In this document: piece after piece, positions 17,493-25,853 of the stretch | Layout: every line of letters begins with the position of its first letter | How positions within the stretch are numbered: the first letter of the stretch is position 1 | NCBI RefSeq assembly: GCF_001544915.2 | Contig: NZ_FCOE02000007.1 | Span: 239,868-303,867 of the forward strand | DNA length: 64,000 bases | Direction of reading: 5' to 3' | Source of the DNA: Caballeronia pedi | GTDB lineage: Bacteria > Pseudomonadota > Gammaproteobacteria > Burkholderiales > Burkholderiaceae | Notes under the pieces: generated by a model | Database searches by the model: none | Told to the model about the DNA's origin: nothing | The model's input: the letters and a program-made list of their open reading frames with translations, nothing else | Position numbers and translations under genes: made by a program

Positions 17493-18241
17493 TCTGGCGC
17501 GTATCCGACTGGCGTGTGGAGTCCGATGGCTATATCTGCCGCGACGATCTCGCGCGGCTGCAGGACCTGCGCGCGCTGCAGAGCATGAATGCACAGCTTG
17601 CCATGCACGAGAAGTCCCGTCTCGTGGAGCGCGCACGCCGGGTGCGGCGTCGTGCGTTCGCGCGCGGCTATCGGGCCGGCCGCGCGGCCGCGTTGCACGA
17701 TCTCGTCATGCCCACGTCCGCGGCGGCGTTCGCGCTGGCCGCGCTCGAGGAGCGGCTGTTGCGGGTCGCACTGGACGCCCTGGCCGAAATCCTCGGCGAA
17801 CTGCCGCCTGGCGCGACCTTGCCGAAGCAGATGCGCCGCAGCCTGCAGGCCGCGTCCGGGGAGCGACTGCTTTCGGTGCGCGTCGCGGCATGCGACCACG
17901 ACGAGGCAAGGCGCGCAATCGACGCGATGGAAAAAAACCTGGGCTTTCCGCTCGTCACGATTCTCCCCGACGCCGGCCTGCCGCCGCGCTCGTGCGTGGT
18001 CGAAACCGATCAGGGTTTGATCGATGGCGGCTTGCGTCAGCAGGTCCGGGCGCTCGAGCGCGGCACGCGTGATGCGATCGCCGCCGTGCTGGACACCTAC
18101 ACGCGACTCGACGAGCGCGTGGTCGCGCAGTTCGAGGCGATCGAACGAGGGCTTCGCGACACCATCGACGTCCTGTCGGACGCGTCGCCGGAGGGCGACG
18201 CGTTTGGGCGTGCGCCGGCCAGCGGAGGGCACGCGGGATGA
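17486..18241 (+). CDS. sctL: T3SS stator protein SctL
   Basis: A 251-residue soluble protein of the YscL/HrcL/FliH family. Residues 45-70 are Arg/Ala-rich and form the typical helix (ARRVRRRAFARGYRAGRAAA), followed by an alpha/beta C-terminal domain (CVVETDQGLIDGGLRQQ is the conserved family stretch at about residues 170-187). SctL regulates the ATPase SctN and docks it to the SctQ platform. It overlaps the sctK stop by 7 bases and the sctQ start by 4. The last 30 residues are Gly/Ala-rich and probably flexible. Confidence 0.9.
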   Translation: MLIWRVSDWRVESDGYICRDDLARLQDLRALQSMNAQLAMHEKSRLVERARRVRRRAFARGYRAGRAAALHDLVMPTSAAAFALAALEERLLRVALDALAEILGELPPGATLPKQMRRSLQAASGERLLSVRVAACDHDEARRAIDAMEKNLGFPLVTILPDAGLPPRSCVVETDQGLIDGGLRQQVRALERGTRDAIAAVLDTYTRLDERVVAQFEAIERGLRDTIDVLSDASPEGDAFGRAPASGGHAG

Positions 18242-19221
18242 ACCCCTTCACCGGCCTGAAACGGCTCACGCGCATGCAGGCCGAGCGTCAGAACATCGCG
18301 GCCTTGCAGTTCGGGTTTCCGGCGCTCGTGAGCGTAGGTCATCGCCGCTACGCGCTCGTTTTCGAGCCGTGCCGTTCGCACTATCCATTGCGGCTGCACG
18401 GCACGGCGTGCGGCGCGCCGCTGCAACTCGACCTGGACGCGCAGGCGCTCCTGCCCGAGCTGTCGCGCGAAACCCTCGAAAAGGCGGGGCCGCACGCAGC
18501 CTGCCTGATCGCGGACGCGTGCGAGGACTGGTTGTGCGCACTGGAGGGCGTGTTCGGATTCGCGCTGGATGTCACCGCGGTGTCGTTCGACGTGGCGCCC
18601 GACCCCGGCGCCTACGGGCTGGCCCTCACGCACGTCCAGAGCGGCCGCACCGCCGGCTTCTCGTTTCATAACGAAGCGGTCGACCTGTGGCTGCGGCGCC
18701 GGCGGGACCCGCTGTGCGACCTGCGTGCGCTGGCGCGCCGCGTGGTCGTGGCCGTGCCGGTCTGCATCGCCGGTCCCACGCTTTCGTTGCCGCGCCTGCG
18801 GCGCATCCGTCCAGGCGATGCGCTGGTGCTCGATCGTCATGTCCGATATCTGTGCCTGCCGCTTCGTGACGGTATGCGGCGCTTTCTACTGAAAACTCAA
18901 GGAGACCAAACGATGATCGACCGTTCCATGATCGACGAGCAGCATCCGGCACCGGAACTGACGAGCGAATTCATTCCCATCGATGCGCTCACGTTCAGCT
19001 TCGATGCCATGATCGGCTCGCTGCGGCTGACGCTCGACGAGCTCAGCCGCTTGCGCAGCGGCTCGCTGGTGTCGTTGCAGATCGCGGTGCGCGAGCGCGC
19101 CGTAACGCTGCTCTGCCAGGGCATGCCGTTCGCGCGCGGCGAACTCGTCGATATCGACGATGTGCTGGCCGTGCGCATCACGAGCCTGGTCCGGTCCCCG
19201 GACACGGACCGTGCGTCATGA
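18238..19221 (+). CDS. sctQ: T3SS C-ring (sorting platform) protein SctQ
   Basis: A 327-residue YscQ/HrcQ/SpaO-type protein. A C-terminal SPOA (FliN-like) domain covers about residues 255-320 (LRLTLDELSRLRSGSLVSLQ, then GELVDIDDVLAVRI), and an upstream SPOA-like region lies near residues 150-215. Unlike systems with split HrcQA/HrcQB, the gene is continuous. A second start with its own RBS at 18913 probably gives a short C-terminal product. The gene overlaps sctL and sctR by 4 bases each. Confidence 0.92.
   Translation: MNPFTGLKRLTRMQAERQNIAALQFGFPALVSVGHRRYALVFEPCRSHYPLRLHGTACGAPLQLDLDAQALLPELSRETLEKAGPHAACLIADACEDWLCALEGVFGFALDVTAVSFDVAPDPGAYGLALTHVQSGRTAGFSFHNEAVDLWLRRRRDPLCDLRALARRVVVAVPVCIAGPTLSLPRLRRIRPGDALVLDRHVRYLCLPLRDGMRRFLLKTQGDQTMIDRSMIDEQHPAPELTSEFIPIDALTFSFDAMIGSLRLTLDELSRLRSGSLVSLQIAVRERAVTLLCQGMPFARGELVDIDDVLAVRITSLVRSPDTDRAS
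18899..18915 (+). promoter_or_regulatory. Internal ribosome binding site and start codon for a SctQ C-terminal fragment
   Basis: AAGGAG at 18899-18904 is followed after 8 bases by ATG 18913, in frame with sctQ. Translation from here gives a 102-residue protein (to 19221) holding the C-terminal SPOA domain. Internal translation of SctQ is established for YscQ and SpaO, where the fragment co-assembles with full-length protein. Here it is predicted from the sequence. Confidence 0.7.
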
Positions 19222-19868
19222 TCGGCGCTCAGACCGGCCAGTTGCAACTGATCGGCGTCTTCTTTCTGCTGGGCCTCGCGCCGCTCGCGGTGGTCATGAC
19301 GACATCGTTCACCAAGTTCAGCATCGTGTTGACGCTTCTGCGCTCGGCGCTGGGCGTGCAGCAGGCGCCGGGCAACATGGCGATCTCCGGGCTCGCGCTC
19401 GCTGCCACGCTCATTGTGATGGGGCCGACGATGCACCGTATCGGCGATGCGCTCGCCATCGACGAACGCATCGAGAGCGGGCAGTTGCCGCCGCTCGCGC
19501 AGATGATCGACGCCGTTCGCGAACCGCTCGGCGAGTTCATGCTCGCGCACTCGCGTCCCGCCGAACGCGCGCTGCTCGTCGATGCGTCAAAACGCATCGA
19601 CGCGTCGAACGCCGTGCGGGAAGACGATTTCACCCTGCTCGTGCCCGCCTTCCTGATCAGCGAGATTTCCGCCGGCTTCGAAGCGGGCTTTCTGCTCTAT
19701 ATCGCCTTTCTGGTGATCGATCTCGTCGTGGCGAACGTACTCACGGCCATGGGGATGATGATGCTTTCCCCGAGCAGCGTCTCCATTCCAATCAAACTGT
19801 TCGTGCTCGTCGCCGCATCCGGCATTCCGCGGCTCATGCACGCGCTCATTCTCGGTTACGCCCGATGA
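19218..19868 (+). CDS. sctR: T3SS export apparatus protein SctR
   Basis: A 216-residue FliP/YscR/HrcR-family membrane protein. Hydrophobic helices lie near residues 10-30, 50-70, 150-175 and 185-205. It has the conserved TSFTKFSIVLTLLRSALGVQ region (residues 29-48) and the family C-terminus VLVAASGIPRLMHALILGY. It forms the pentameric core of the export gate with SctS and SctT. Starts and stops overlap its neighbours (ATGA). Confidence 0.97.
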   Translation: MIGAQTGQLQLIGVFFLLGLAPLAVVMTTSFTKFSIVLTLLRSALGVQQAPGNMAISGLALAATLIVMGPTMHRIGDALAIDERIESGQLPPLAQMIDAVREPLGEFMLAHSRPAERALLVDASKRIDASNAVREDDFTLLVPAFLISEISAGFEAGFLLYIAFLVIDLVVANVLTAMGMMMLSPSSVSIPIKLFVLVAASGIPRLMHALILGYAR

Positions 19869-20143
19869 ATACGCTGCCTTCCCTTTCCTCGCTCGCCGCC
19901 GACGCGCTGCTGCTGGTGTTCTGGCTGTCGCTGCCGATGCTCGCCGTCGCCACTGCCGTGGGCCTGCTGCTCGGGCTCTTTCAGTCGGTCACGCAGATTC
20001 AGGATCAGAGCCTGCCTTACGGCGCGAAGATCATCTGCGTCGGACTCGTGCTGATCGTCGCTGCGCCGTGGGCCAACCGTGAATTCGCGCGCCTGCTGGG
20101 CCAGGTTTTCACGCTGATAGCCGCCGGGCACGCCCGATCATGA
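19865..20143 (+). CDS. sctS: T3SS export apparatus protein SctS
   Basis: A 92-residue FliQ/YscS-family protein with two transmembrane hairpin helices (residues about 12-38 and 54-74) and the conserved GLLLGLFQSVTQIQDQSLPY loop. Length is normal for the family. The gene overlaps sctR and sctT by 4 bases. Confidence 0.96.
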   Translation: MNTLPSLSSLAADALLLVFWLSLPMLAVATAVGLLLGLFQSVTQIQDQSLPYGAKIICVGLVLIVAAPWANREFARLLGQVFTLIAAGHARS

Positions 20144-20862
20144 ATCTCGTCGATCAACTCGCCGGGTTCGCTTTCTGCACGATTCGTCCTGCTATCGCGA
20201 TGAGCCTGATTCCATTCGGCATCGACGGCGCGCTCGGCCTGGCGCTGCGCGTGCCGCTCGTGCTGATGTTCGCGCTCTTGTCCGGGCACGAGGGTTATCC
20301 GTCCGGTGTGATCGCCGCGGGCTTCGTCGAAGCGGTCATCGGCCTCGTGATGGGGCTTGGCCTGAGTGTCGTATTTCATGTGGCTTCGGCGGCGGGCGCG
20401 GTCATCGATCAGCAGGCGGGCTATAGCGTGGCTGCGGTCTACGATCCCAACTTCCAGCAGGAGTCGGCGCTCTTCGAGACGCTCTTCACGCAGTTCGCGG
20501 CGCTGACCTTTTTCACCGGAGACGGGCTCGTCAGGCTGTGCGGCGTTTTCATTGACGGATGGGCGCTGTGGGCGCCGGGCGGCTCGCATCCCGATCTCGG
20601 GCGGCTGACCGGGATGCTCGCCGAGGCGCGGCTCGCTCCGGTTCTCGCGCAGGGTCTGCAGCTTGCCGCGCCATTGCTGGTGCTGATGCTGCTCGTCGAT
20701 ATGTCGGTGGGACTGGCCTCACGTCACGCGAAGCGGCTCAATCCGTTCGCCACGGCGCGCACGGTCAAGGTCATGGCGCTGTCCGTCGCCGCCATGTTGT
20801 GCGTGCCGGATATCCTCAAACGCCTCGCGCGTATCGCCGCCGCGTCACTGAACCTGGGATAG
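20140..20862 (+). CDS. sctT: T3SS export apparatus protein SctT
   Basis: A 240-residue FliR/YscT-family membrane protein, slightly short for the family (about 255-270). It carries the conserved GFVEAVIGLVMGLGLSVVFH segment near residues 67-86, IDQQAGYSVAAVYDPN near 100, and late hydrophobic helices (GLQLAAPLLVLMLLVDMSVG). It completes the SctRST export gate. Only six bases separate it from sctU. Confidence 0.94.
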   Translation: MNLVDQLAGFAFCTIRPAIAMSLIPFGIDGALGLALRVPLVLMFALLSGHEGYPSGVIAAGFVEAVIGLVMGLGLSVVFHVASAAGAVIDQQAGYSVAAVYDPNFQQESALFETLFTQFAALTFFTGDGLVRLCGVFIDGWALWAPGGSHPDLGRLTGMLAEARLAPVLAQGLQLAAPLLVLMLLVDMSVGLASRHAKRLNPFATARTVKVMALSVAAMLCVPDILKRLARIAAASLNLG

Positions 20863-20868
20863 CCTGCG

Positions 20869-21615
20869 ATGAGCGACAAAACGGAAAAACCTTCGCAACG
20901 TCGGCTGCAACGCGCGCGCAAGGACGGCGACATTGCGAAGAGCGCTCATCTCAGCACCGCTGTCAGTGGCGGTCTGTGGTGGTTGCTGCTGACGTTTCAG
21001 GCGCCGCATCTGTTTTCCTCCTTCGTGAAGATGGTTCAGACGTGCATGAGCATCGACGCAGACCGTTCCCTGGACTGGCGGCTCAGGGCAGCGATGGCGG
21101 CGGCGGCGGACCCGGGCAGGACCGCGCTCACGATGTTCGTCTGCGGACTTCTCGCCGCAGTCGTCCCCGAACTGCTTCAGGCGCGTGGCCTCGTCGCGTT
21201 CAAGCGCGTTTCACCGGACTTCCGGCGTCTGGATCCGATCGAAGGCTTCAAGAATCTGTTCGGTCTCAAGGCCTTGCTGGACACCGGCCTGATGCTGATT
21301 CAGATGGCCCTCCTTTCATACGTTGCCTGGAATGCGATTTCGGCGTGGCTGGCTCAAGCCGGTCCTGTCTACTCGCTCGAGCCGTTATCCCAGCTCGCGC
21401 TCGCCACGCGGGCCCACTCGCGCCTGCTCGCGATGGTCGCACTGTCGCAGCTTGCGCCGGCGGCCGTCGACTACGCGATTCAGCGCAGGTTGCACGAGCG
21501 CCGCCTGCGCATGGACAAGGACGAACTGAAACGCGAATACCGCGAGGAGGAGGGCGATCCGCATGTCAAGGGCCGCCGCCGCGCGCTACAGAGATCACTC
21601 AACGACCCATCATGA
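20869..21615 (+). CDS. sctU: T3SS export switch protein SctU lacking the autoproteolytic cytoplasmic domain
   Basis: A 248-residue FlhB/YscU/HrcU-family protein. The N-terminus DKTEKPSQRRLQRARKDGDI is canonical. The four-helix membrane domain follows to about residue 205, then the linker KDELKREYREEEGDPHVKGR (residues 217-236). The protein stops 12 residues later. Normal SctU (about 350 residues) continues with a domain that cleaves itself at Asn-Pro-Thr-His and governs the switch from early to late substrates. That whole domain and its NPTH site are missing. sctV begins immediately (ATGA overlap), and no separate copy is present in the window. Confidence 0.93.
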   Translation: MSDKTEKPSQRRLQRARKDGDIAKSAHLSTAVSGGLWWLLLTFQAPHLFSSFVKMVQTCMSIDADRSLDWRLRAAMAAAADPGRTALTMFVCGLLAAVVPELLQARGLVAFKRVSPDFRRLDPIEGFKNLFGLKALLDTGLMLIQMALLSYVAWNAISAWLAQAGPVYSLEPLSQLALATRAHSRLLAMVALSQLAPAAVDYAIQRRLHERRLRMDKDELKREYREEEGDPHVKGRRRALQRSLNDPS

Positions 21616-23696
21616 TGCAACCTGAATTCTCTTCGTCTTTTCTGGCAGGCCTGCCCGACAGGCTCGCGCGTTACGCTCATTTCGCGGCGGCTGCGGGGTT
21701 CATCGGCGTGCTTTCACTGCTGATCCTGCCGATTCCGCCGTTCCTGCTCGATCTTTTTATCGGCATGAGCTTCGGTGTGAGCTTTCTCATGCTGTTCACG
21801 ACGATCTACGTGTCGCGCGCCGCCGATCTGCCGGGCTTTCCCGCGCTCCTGCTCATGACCACCCTGCTGCGGCTCGCGCTGGCCATCGCCTCCACGAAGA
21901 TGATTCTCATGCATGCGCACGCGGGCCGCATCATCCAGGCTTTCGGCGAACTCGTGGCGGGCGGCAACGTCGCCGTGGGCATCGTCGTGTTTCTGGTGCT
22001 GTGCGCGATCCAGTTCATCGTCGTCGCGAAGGGTGCGGACCGCATCGCCGAAGTCTCGGCGCGCTTCACGCTGGACGCGATCCCGGGGCGTCAGATGAGC
22101 ATCGACGCCGATCTGCGCAGCGGCCTCATCAGCGCCGAGCAGGCTGTCGCGATGCGCGCGGGTCTCGAGCGCGAGACGTATGTATACGGCTCGCTCGACG
22201 GCGCCATGAAGTTCGTCAAGGGCGACACGATCGCGAGCTTCGTGATCGCGATCGTCAACATCGCGGGTGGGCTGGCGATCGGCCTCGTGCAGCACGGCAT
22301 GTCTTTCAGCGATGCGCTGCAGGTCTACACGATCCTCACGATCGGCGACGGGCTGGTTTCGCAAATACCTTCGCTCGTCGTGTCCATCGCCGCGGGCCTG
22401 CTCGTTACGCGCGTCTCGCAGGCGGGCTCCGGTTCGAACCTCGGCGCCGATCTCTACAGCCAGTTGACGCTCCGGCCGCATGCGCTTCTGATGGCGGGCG
22501 TGTGCTGCGCCGCACTCGGACTCATTCCGGGCTTTCCGCACGTACAGTTCGCGCTGCTGGCCGGTGCGCTCGCGGGCCTCGCGGTCCTTCTGATGCGCGC
22601 ACAACGGCGCGCGCAAGGTGCAGTGCAGACGCCGATGCCCGCGCTCGCACGGGACGGGAGCCGCCATATGCCCCAGTTCCTCGACGATGTCGACTTCGGC
22701 ACGAGCAACGTGCTCCGCCTGCGCGTCGGCACGGACGTCGTTCGCGCCATGCGGCCGGACGCGCTCAACGGCCTGCTCGGCCGGTTGCGCCACACGATCA
22801 ACGAACGGCTCGGCCTGCCGTTTCCGGGGCTGGTCATTCTGGTGGACGCGCGACTTGCTTCCGATCGCTATATCGTCGATATCGACGACGTGCCGTTCGC
22901 GAGCGGTGTGCTCCTCGCGCAACACGTGCTGGTCAGTGGCCGCGCGGCGGACGTGACGATGCAAGGCACGCCCGGCTATCGGCCTGGCGTGGAGAAGTCC
23001 GTCTGGATGGCGGCTAGCGAGGCCGCAGCGCTCGACCCCGCCGTCTATGCAACCGATTCGCCGGACGACGTCCTGTGCAGGCATCTGCTCGAAGTCATCG
23101 AGCGCTGCGCGCCGCGCCTGATGGGTACGCAGGAGGCGCGCTTCCTGCTCGGCCGCATCGGTCAAGAGTACCGCGAGCTTGCCATGCAGATCGAGCACCG
23201 CGTCACCACGATCCGCCTTGCTGCGGTGCTCAGGCAGCTCCTCCAGCAACGCGTGTCGATCCGCAATCTGCGCGGCATTCTGGAAGCGATTCTGCGGGTG
23301 CCAGCCAATGAGTCTACGCTCGAGCGCATGGTGCGCGAATGCCGCATCGAACTCGGACCTCAGATCGCGCGCGCCTACGCCAATCTGGATGTCTGGGAAA
23401 TTCAGGCGGGCGTGCTCGAACCCGCGTGGGAGGCCGAGCTCGAAGCAGGCATCCGCATCGGCCCCGACGGCGAGCCGTATTGCCCGCTCGATTTCGATCA
23501 GCTGGATGCCTTGCGGCGCGTTCTGGGCGCCGCACTGGAGTCCGTGCGCCTGCTGGTCACTTCAGCCGCCTTGCGCTCGCACCTCGCGCGCATGCTCGAC
23601 ACCTTCGGCCTGCACATGGACGTGCTGGCGATCGAAGAGATTCCGCGCGACGTGTACCGCGTTCGCGCCGTGGCAACCCTGACGAGGCCGCGATGA
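21612..23696 (+). CDS. sctV: T3SS major export apparatus protein SctV
   Basis: A 694-residue FlhA/YscV/HrcV-family protein. The N-terminal half has about eight transmembrane helices and the FHIPEP-family region (VARFTLDAIPGRQMSIDADL near residues 150-170 and DGLVSQIPSLVVSIAAGLLV near 245-265). The C-terminal half is the cytoplasmic domain forming the nonameric substrate-docking ring (from about residue 350; conserved LRQLLQQRVSIRNLRGILEA near 540-560). Full length, so unlike SctU there is no truncation. ATG 21612 overlaps the sctU stop. Confidence 0.97.
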   Translation: MMQPEFSSSFLAGLPDRLARYAHFAAAAGFIGVLSLLILPIPPFLLDLFIGMSFGVSFLMLFTTIYVSRAADLPGFPALLLMTTLLRLALAIASTKMILMHAHAGRIIQAFGELVAGGNVAVGIVVFLVLCAIQFIVVAKGADRIAEVSARFTLDAIPGRQMSIDADLRSGLISAEQAVAMRAGLERETYVYGSLDGAMKFVKGDTIASFVIAIVNIAGGLAIGLVQHGMSFSDALQVYTILTIGDGLVSQIPSLVVSIAAGLLVTRVSQAGSGSNLGADLYSQLTLRPHALLMAGVCCAALGLIPGFPHVQFALLAGALAGLAVLLMRAQRRAQGAVQTPMPALARDGSRHMPQFLDDVDFGTSNVLRLRVGTDVVRAMRPDALNGLLGRLRHTINERLGLPFPGLVILVDARLASDRYIVDIDDVPFASGVLLAQHVLVSGRAADVTMQGTPGYRPGVEKSVWMAASEAAALDPAVYATDSPDDVLCRHLLEVIERCAPRLMGTQEARFLLGRIGQEYRELAMQIEHRVTTIRLAAVLRQLLQQRVSIRNLRGILEAILRVPANESTLERMVRECRIELGPQIARAYANLDVWEIQAGVLEPAWEAELEAGIRIGPDGEPYCPLDFDQLDALRRVLGAALESVRLLVTSAALRSHLARMLDTFGLHMDVLAIEEIPRDVYRVRAVATLTRPR

Positions 23697-25024
23697 ACAA
23701 GAACGCAGGCGGTGCGCCGAAGCCGGCGCAGCCATGGCTCGATGCGCCGGTGATGCATGGACGCGTGGTCGAGGCTCGCGGGGTCATCGCGAGGGTGGTG
23801 GGCGCGTCGCTGCGCATCGGCGAGAAGGTTCGTCTCGTGCGTGCGGACACGCGGGAAGAGCAAATCGGGGAAGTCATCGGCTTCGGACCGGATGGCGCGC
23901 TCGTCATGCCGTTCGCGGGGCTTTCCGGGCTCTCCGACATCACGCGCGTCGAGGGCTGCGGACTTGCGTGGCCACGTCTCGACGCGAGCAAGCTCGGCGG
24001 CCGTGTTCTGGATGGTCTCGGCAATCCGCTGGACGGCGGGCCGCCGGCGCCCCGAATAGACGCACCCGGATACCGCGAAGACTTGCCGCTCAATCCACTC
24101 GAGCGTCCGGTGATCGCGCATCCCTTCGTGACGGGCGTGAGGGCCATCGATGGATTGCTCACCTGCGGGATCGGGCAGCGCGTCGGCATTTTTGCGACCG
24201 CGGGTGGCGGGAAGAGCACATTGATGGGCATGATCGCCAACCATGCGCAGGCGGATGTCGTGGTGGCGGCGCTCATCGGCGAACGCGGCCGCGAAGTCTC
24301 CGAATTCGTCCACGATCATCTGCGTGAGCAACGCTCGCGCGTGATCGTGATTGCGTCGACCTCGGACCGGCCGGCGGCGGAGCGCATCCGTGCGTCGCAG
24401 CTTGCCAGCGGGATCGCGTCGACTTTGCGGGCGCAGGGAAAGCAGGTGTTGCTGCTGTTCGATTCCCTGACGCGCTTTGCGCGCGCGCTGCGCGAAGTGG
24501 GCCTCGCCGTGGGCGAACCGCCCGCGCGTCGCGGCTACCCGCCGCGCGTATTCGCCGAGCTGCCGCGGCTGATCGAGATGGGCGGGCTTACCCGCGAGGG
24601 TAGTGTGACCGCCTTTTTTACGGTGCTTGCCGAGGACGAGGACCTTGCCGACCCGATCGTCGAAGAAGCGCGCTCCCTGCTGGACGGTCACATTCAGCTT
24701 GCCTCCCGGCTGGGCGCGGCCGGCCAGTATCCGGCAATCGACGTGCTGCAGAGTAAGAGCCGACTCATGACGCGCATTGCGCGAGACGGGCATCGCGACG
24801 ATGCGCGCCGCGTGCGCGAGTGGCTCGCGCGCTATCAGGACGTCGAATTGCTGTTGCAGATTGGCGAATATCGAAGCGGCGCGGATGCGGCCAGCGACCG
24901 TGCCATCGAGCGGCATCCCCGCATCCTGGATTTCCTGCGCCAGCTTCAGGGCGAGTACTCGTCCTATGACGAGACGCTCGCGGCCTTGCATGCCTTGTGC
25001 GCAAGCGCGGGAACGTCGCCATGA
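23693..25024 (+). CDS. sctN: T3SS ATPase SctN
   Basis: A 443-residue hexameric ATPase of the YscN/HrcN/FliI family. Walker A is ATAGGGKST (residues 168-176). The catalytic Glu lies in ALIGERGREVSEF, Walker B is QVLLLFDSLTRFARA, and the Q-loop region GAAGQYPAIDVL occurs near residue 344. It releases chaperones and unfolds substrates at the base of the export gate. Starts at ATG 23693 overlapping sctV; the stop overlaps sctO. Confidence 0.97.
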   Translation: MNKNAGGAPKPAQPWLDAPVMHGRVVEARGVIARVVGASLRIGEKVRLVRADTREEQIGEVIGFGPDGALVMPFAGLSGLSDITRVEGCGLAWPRLDASKLGGRVLDGLGNPLDGGPPAPRIDAPGYREDLPLNPLERPVIAHPFVTGVRAIDGLLTCGIGQRVGIFATAGGGKSTLMGMIANHAQADVVVAALIGERGREVSEFVHDHLREQRSRVIVIASTSDRPAAERIRASQLASGIASTLRAQGKQVLLLFDSLTRFARALREVGLAVGEPPARRGYPPRVFAELPRLIEMGGLTREGSVTAFFTVLAEDEDLADPIVEEARSLLDGHIQLASRLGAAGQYPAIDVLQSKSRLMTRIARDGHRDDARRVREWLARYQDVELLLQIGEYRSGADAASDRAIERHPRILDFLRQLQGEYSSYDETLAALHALCASAGTSP

Positions 25025-25437
25025 CGTCCGCGGGCGATGACAGGCGCCTGTGGACCCTCCTCACGCGCGTGCGCGGGCTGCGCGTGCGCCGCTGCCGGCA
25101 ATTGCTAGCACGCATGCAACAGGCAGCTCATGGGGCGCGTGCCGAGTTGATGCGGCAAACCGCGGAGCGGGATCGCCACGCCGCGCGTTTGCCCGAGATT
25201 CTCGGACTGTGCGGGCACGGTCAGCAGGACGCGACGCTATGGCGCAACGCGCTGAAAGCGCATCGGAGCCGGGAAGCGGACGTGCTCGCGGCGATCCGGA
25301 CGGCGCAACGCGCGCTCGCGGATGCGCTGGCAGAAGTGCAGATGGCGAGGATTGCCTTGCAACGCCAGATGCGTGCGCACGAAGCCGCTCAGACCCGGAA
25401 GCGCGAGGCGACGGCGCGTCTGTGCGACGACGAGTGA
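25021..25437 (+). CDS. sctO: T3SS stalk protein SctO
   Basis: A 138-residue Arg/Ala/Leu-rich protein predicted to be one long antiparallel coiled coil, as in YscO/FliJ/HrpO, which inserts in the ATPase ring and contacts SctV. Sequence conservation of this family is poor, so the call rests on size, helix content and position straight after sctN (ATGA overlap). It is the last gene of the visible core operon. No sctP ruler follows. Confidence 0.8.
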   Translation: MTSAGDDRRLWTLLTRVRGLRVRRCRQLLARMQQAAHGARAELMRQTAERDRHAARLPEILGLCGHGQQDATLWRNALKAHRSREADVLAAIRTAQRALADALAEVQMARIALQRQMRAHEAAQTRKREATARLCDDE

Positions 25438-25508
25438 GCGAGCTGCCGGATGAACTTCCCGTGACGCACGAACGGAAATGGGGCGGCGTTGGCGTGAGGC
25501 GGGATGCG

Positions 25509-25853
25509 TTAGTCGATCAGCCATTTTCCCCGAATCATCGCTTCTTCCAGCATGCCGAGGGTGAGTTGCCATCCACCGAGCGTTTCCCGAGCCTGCAGGC
25601 TGAAGGGCGATTTGAGCAGTGTCCAGAAAAATGCTGGCTTGCTCAACTGGCTGAATGGGTAATAGTGATCAAGCTCGAATCCGCTCATGTCGACGCCGAA
25701 TTTCGTTCCCCAATCGTTGAGCAGCGCTGAAATCGCGGGCGGATTCAAGTCGAGGTCGTGATACAGATCGTTCTCGGGCGAAAGTTTGCGCTTGCCCAGC
25801 TTCACTTCGAGATATTCGATGAGCAGTTCCCAGGCTTCCGATTGGGCAATCAT
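25509..25853 (-). CDS. DUF1493 family protein
   Basis: A 114-residue soluble protein. Residues 10-65 resemble DUF1493, a small acyl-carrier-like helical domain (LSPENDLYHDLDLNPPAISA, FGVDMSGFELDHYYPF). Function is unknown. Its ATG follows the upstream gene's TAA without a gap (TAAATG), so the pair is translated together. Base composition is lower in GC than the T3SS operon. Confidence 0.75.
   Translation of the reverse strand: MIAQSEAWELLIEYLEVKLGKRKLSPENDLYHDLDLNPPAISALLNDWGTKFGVDMSGFELDHYYPFSQLSKPAFFWTLLKSPFSLQARETLGGWQLTLGMLEEAMIRGKWLID

Noticed and set aside
21714..23249. 511-codon open frame on the minus strand
   Set aside because: Antisense shadow of sctV; composition is Arg/His/Glu-rich and no family is recognisable.
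12199..25437. Flagellar export system instead of a T3SS
   Set aside because: Presence of a secretin (SctC), SctD and lipoprotein SctJ and absence of rod, hook and flagellin genes exclude a flagellum.
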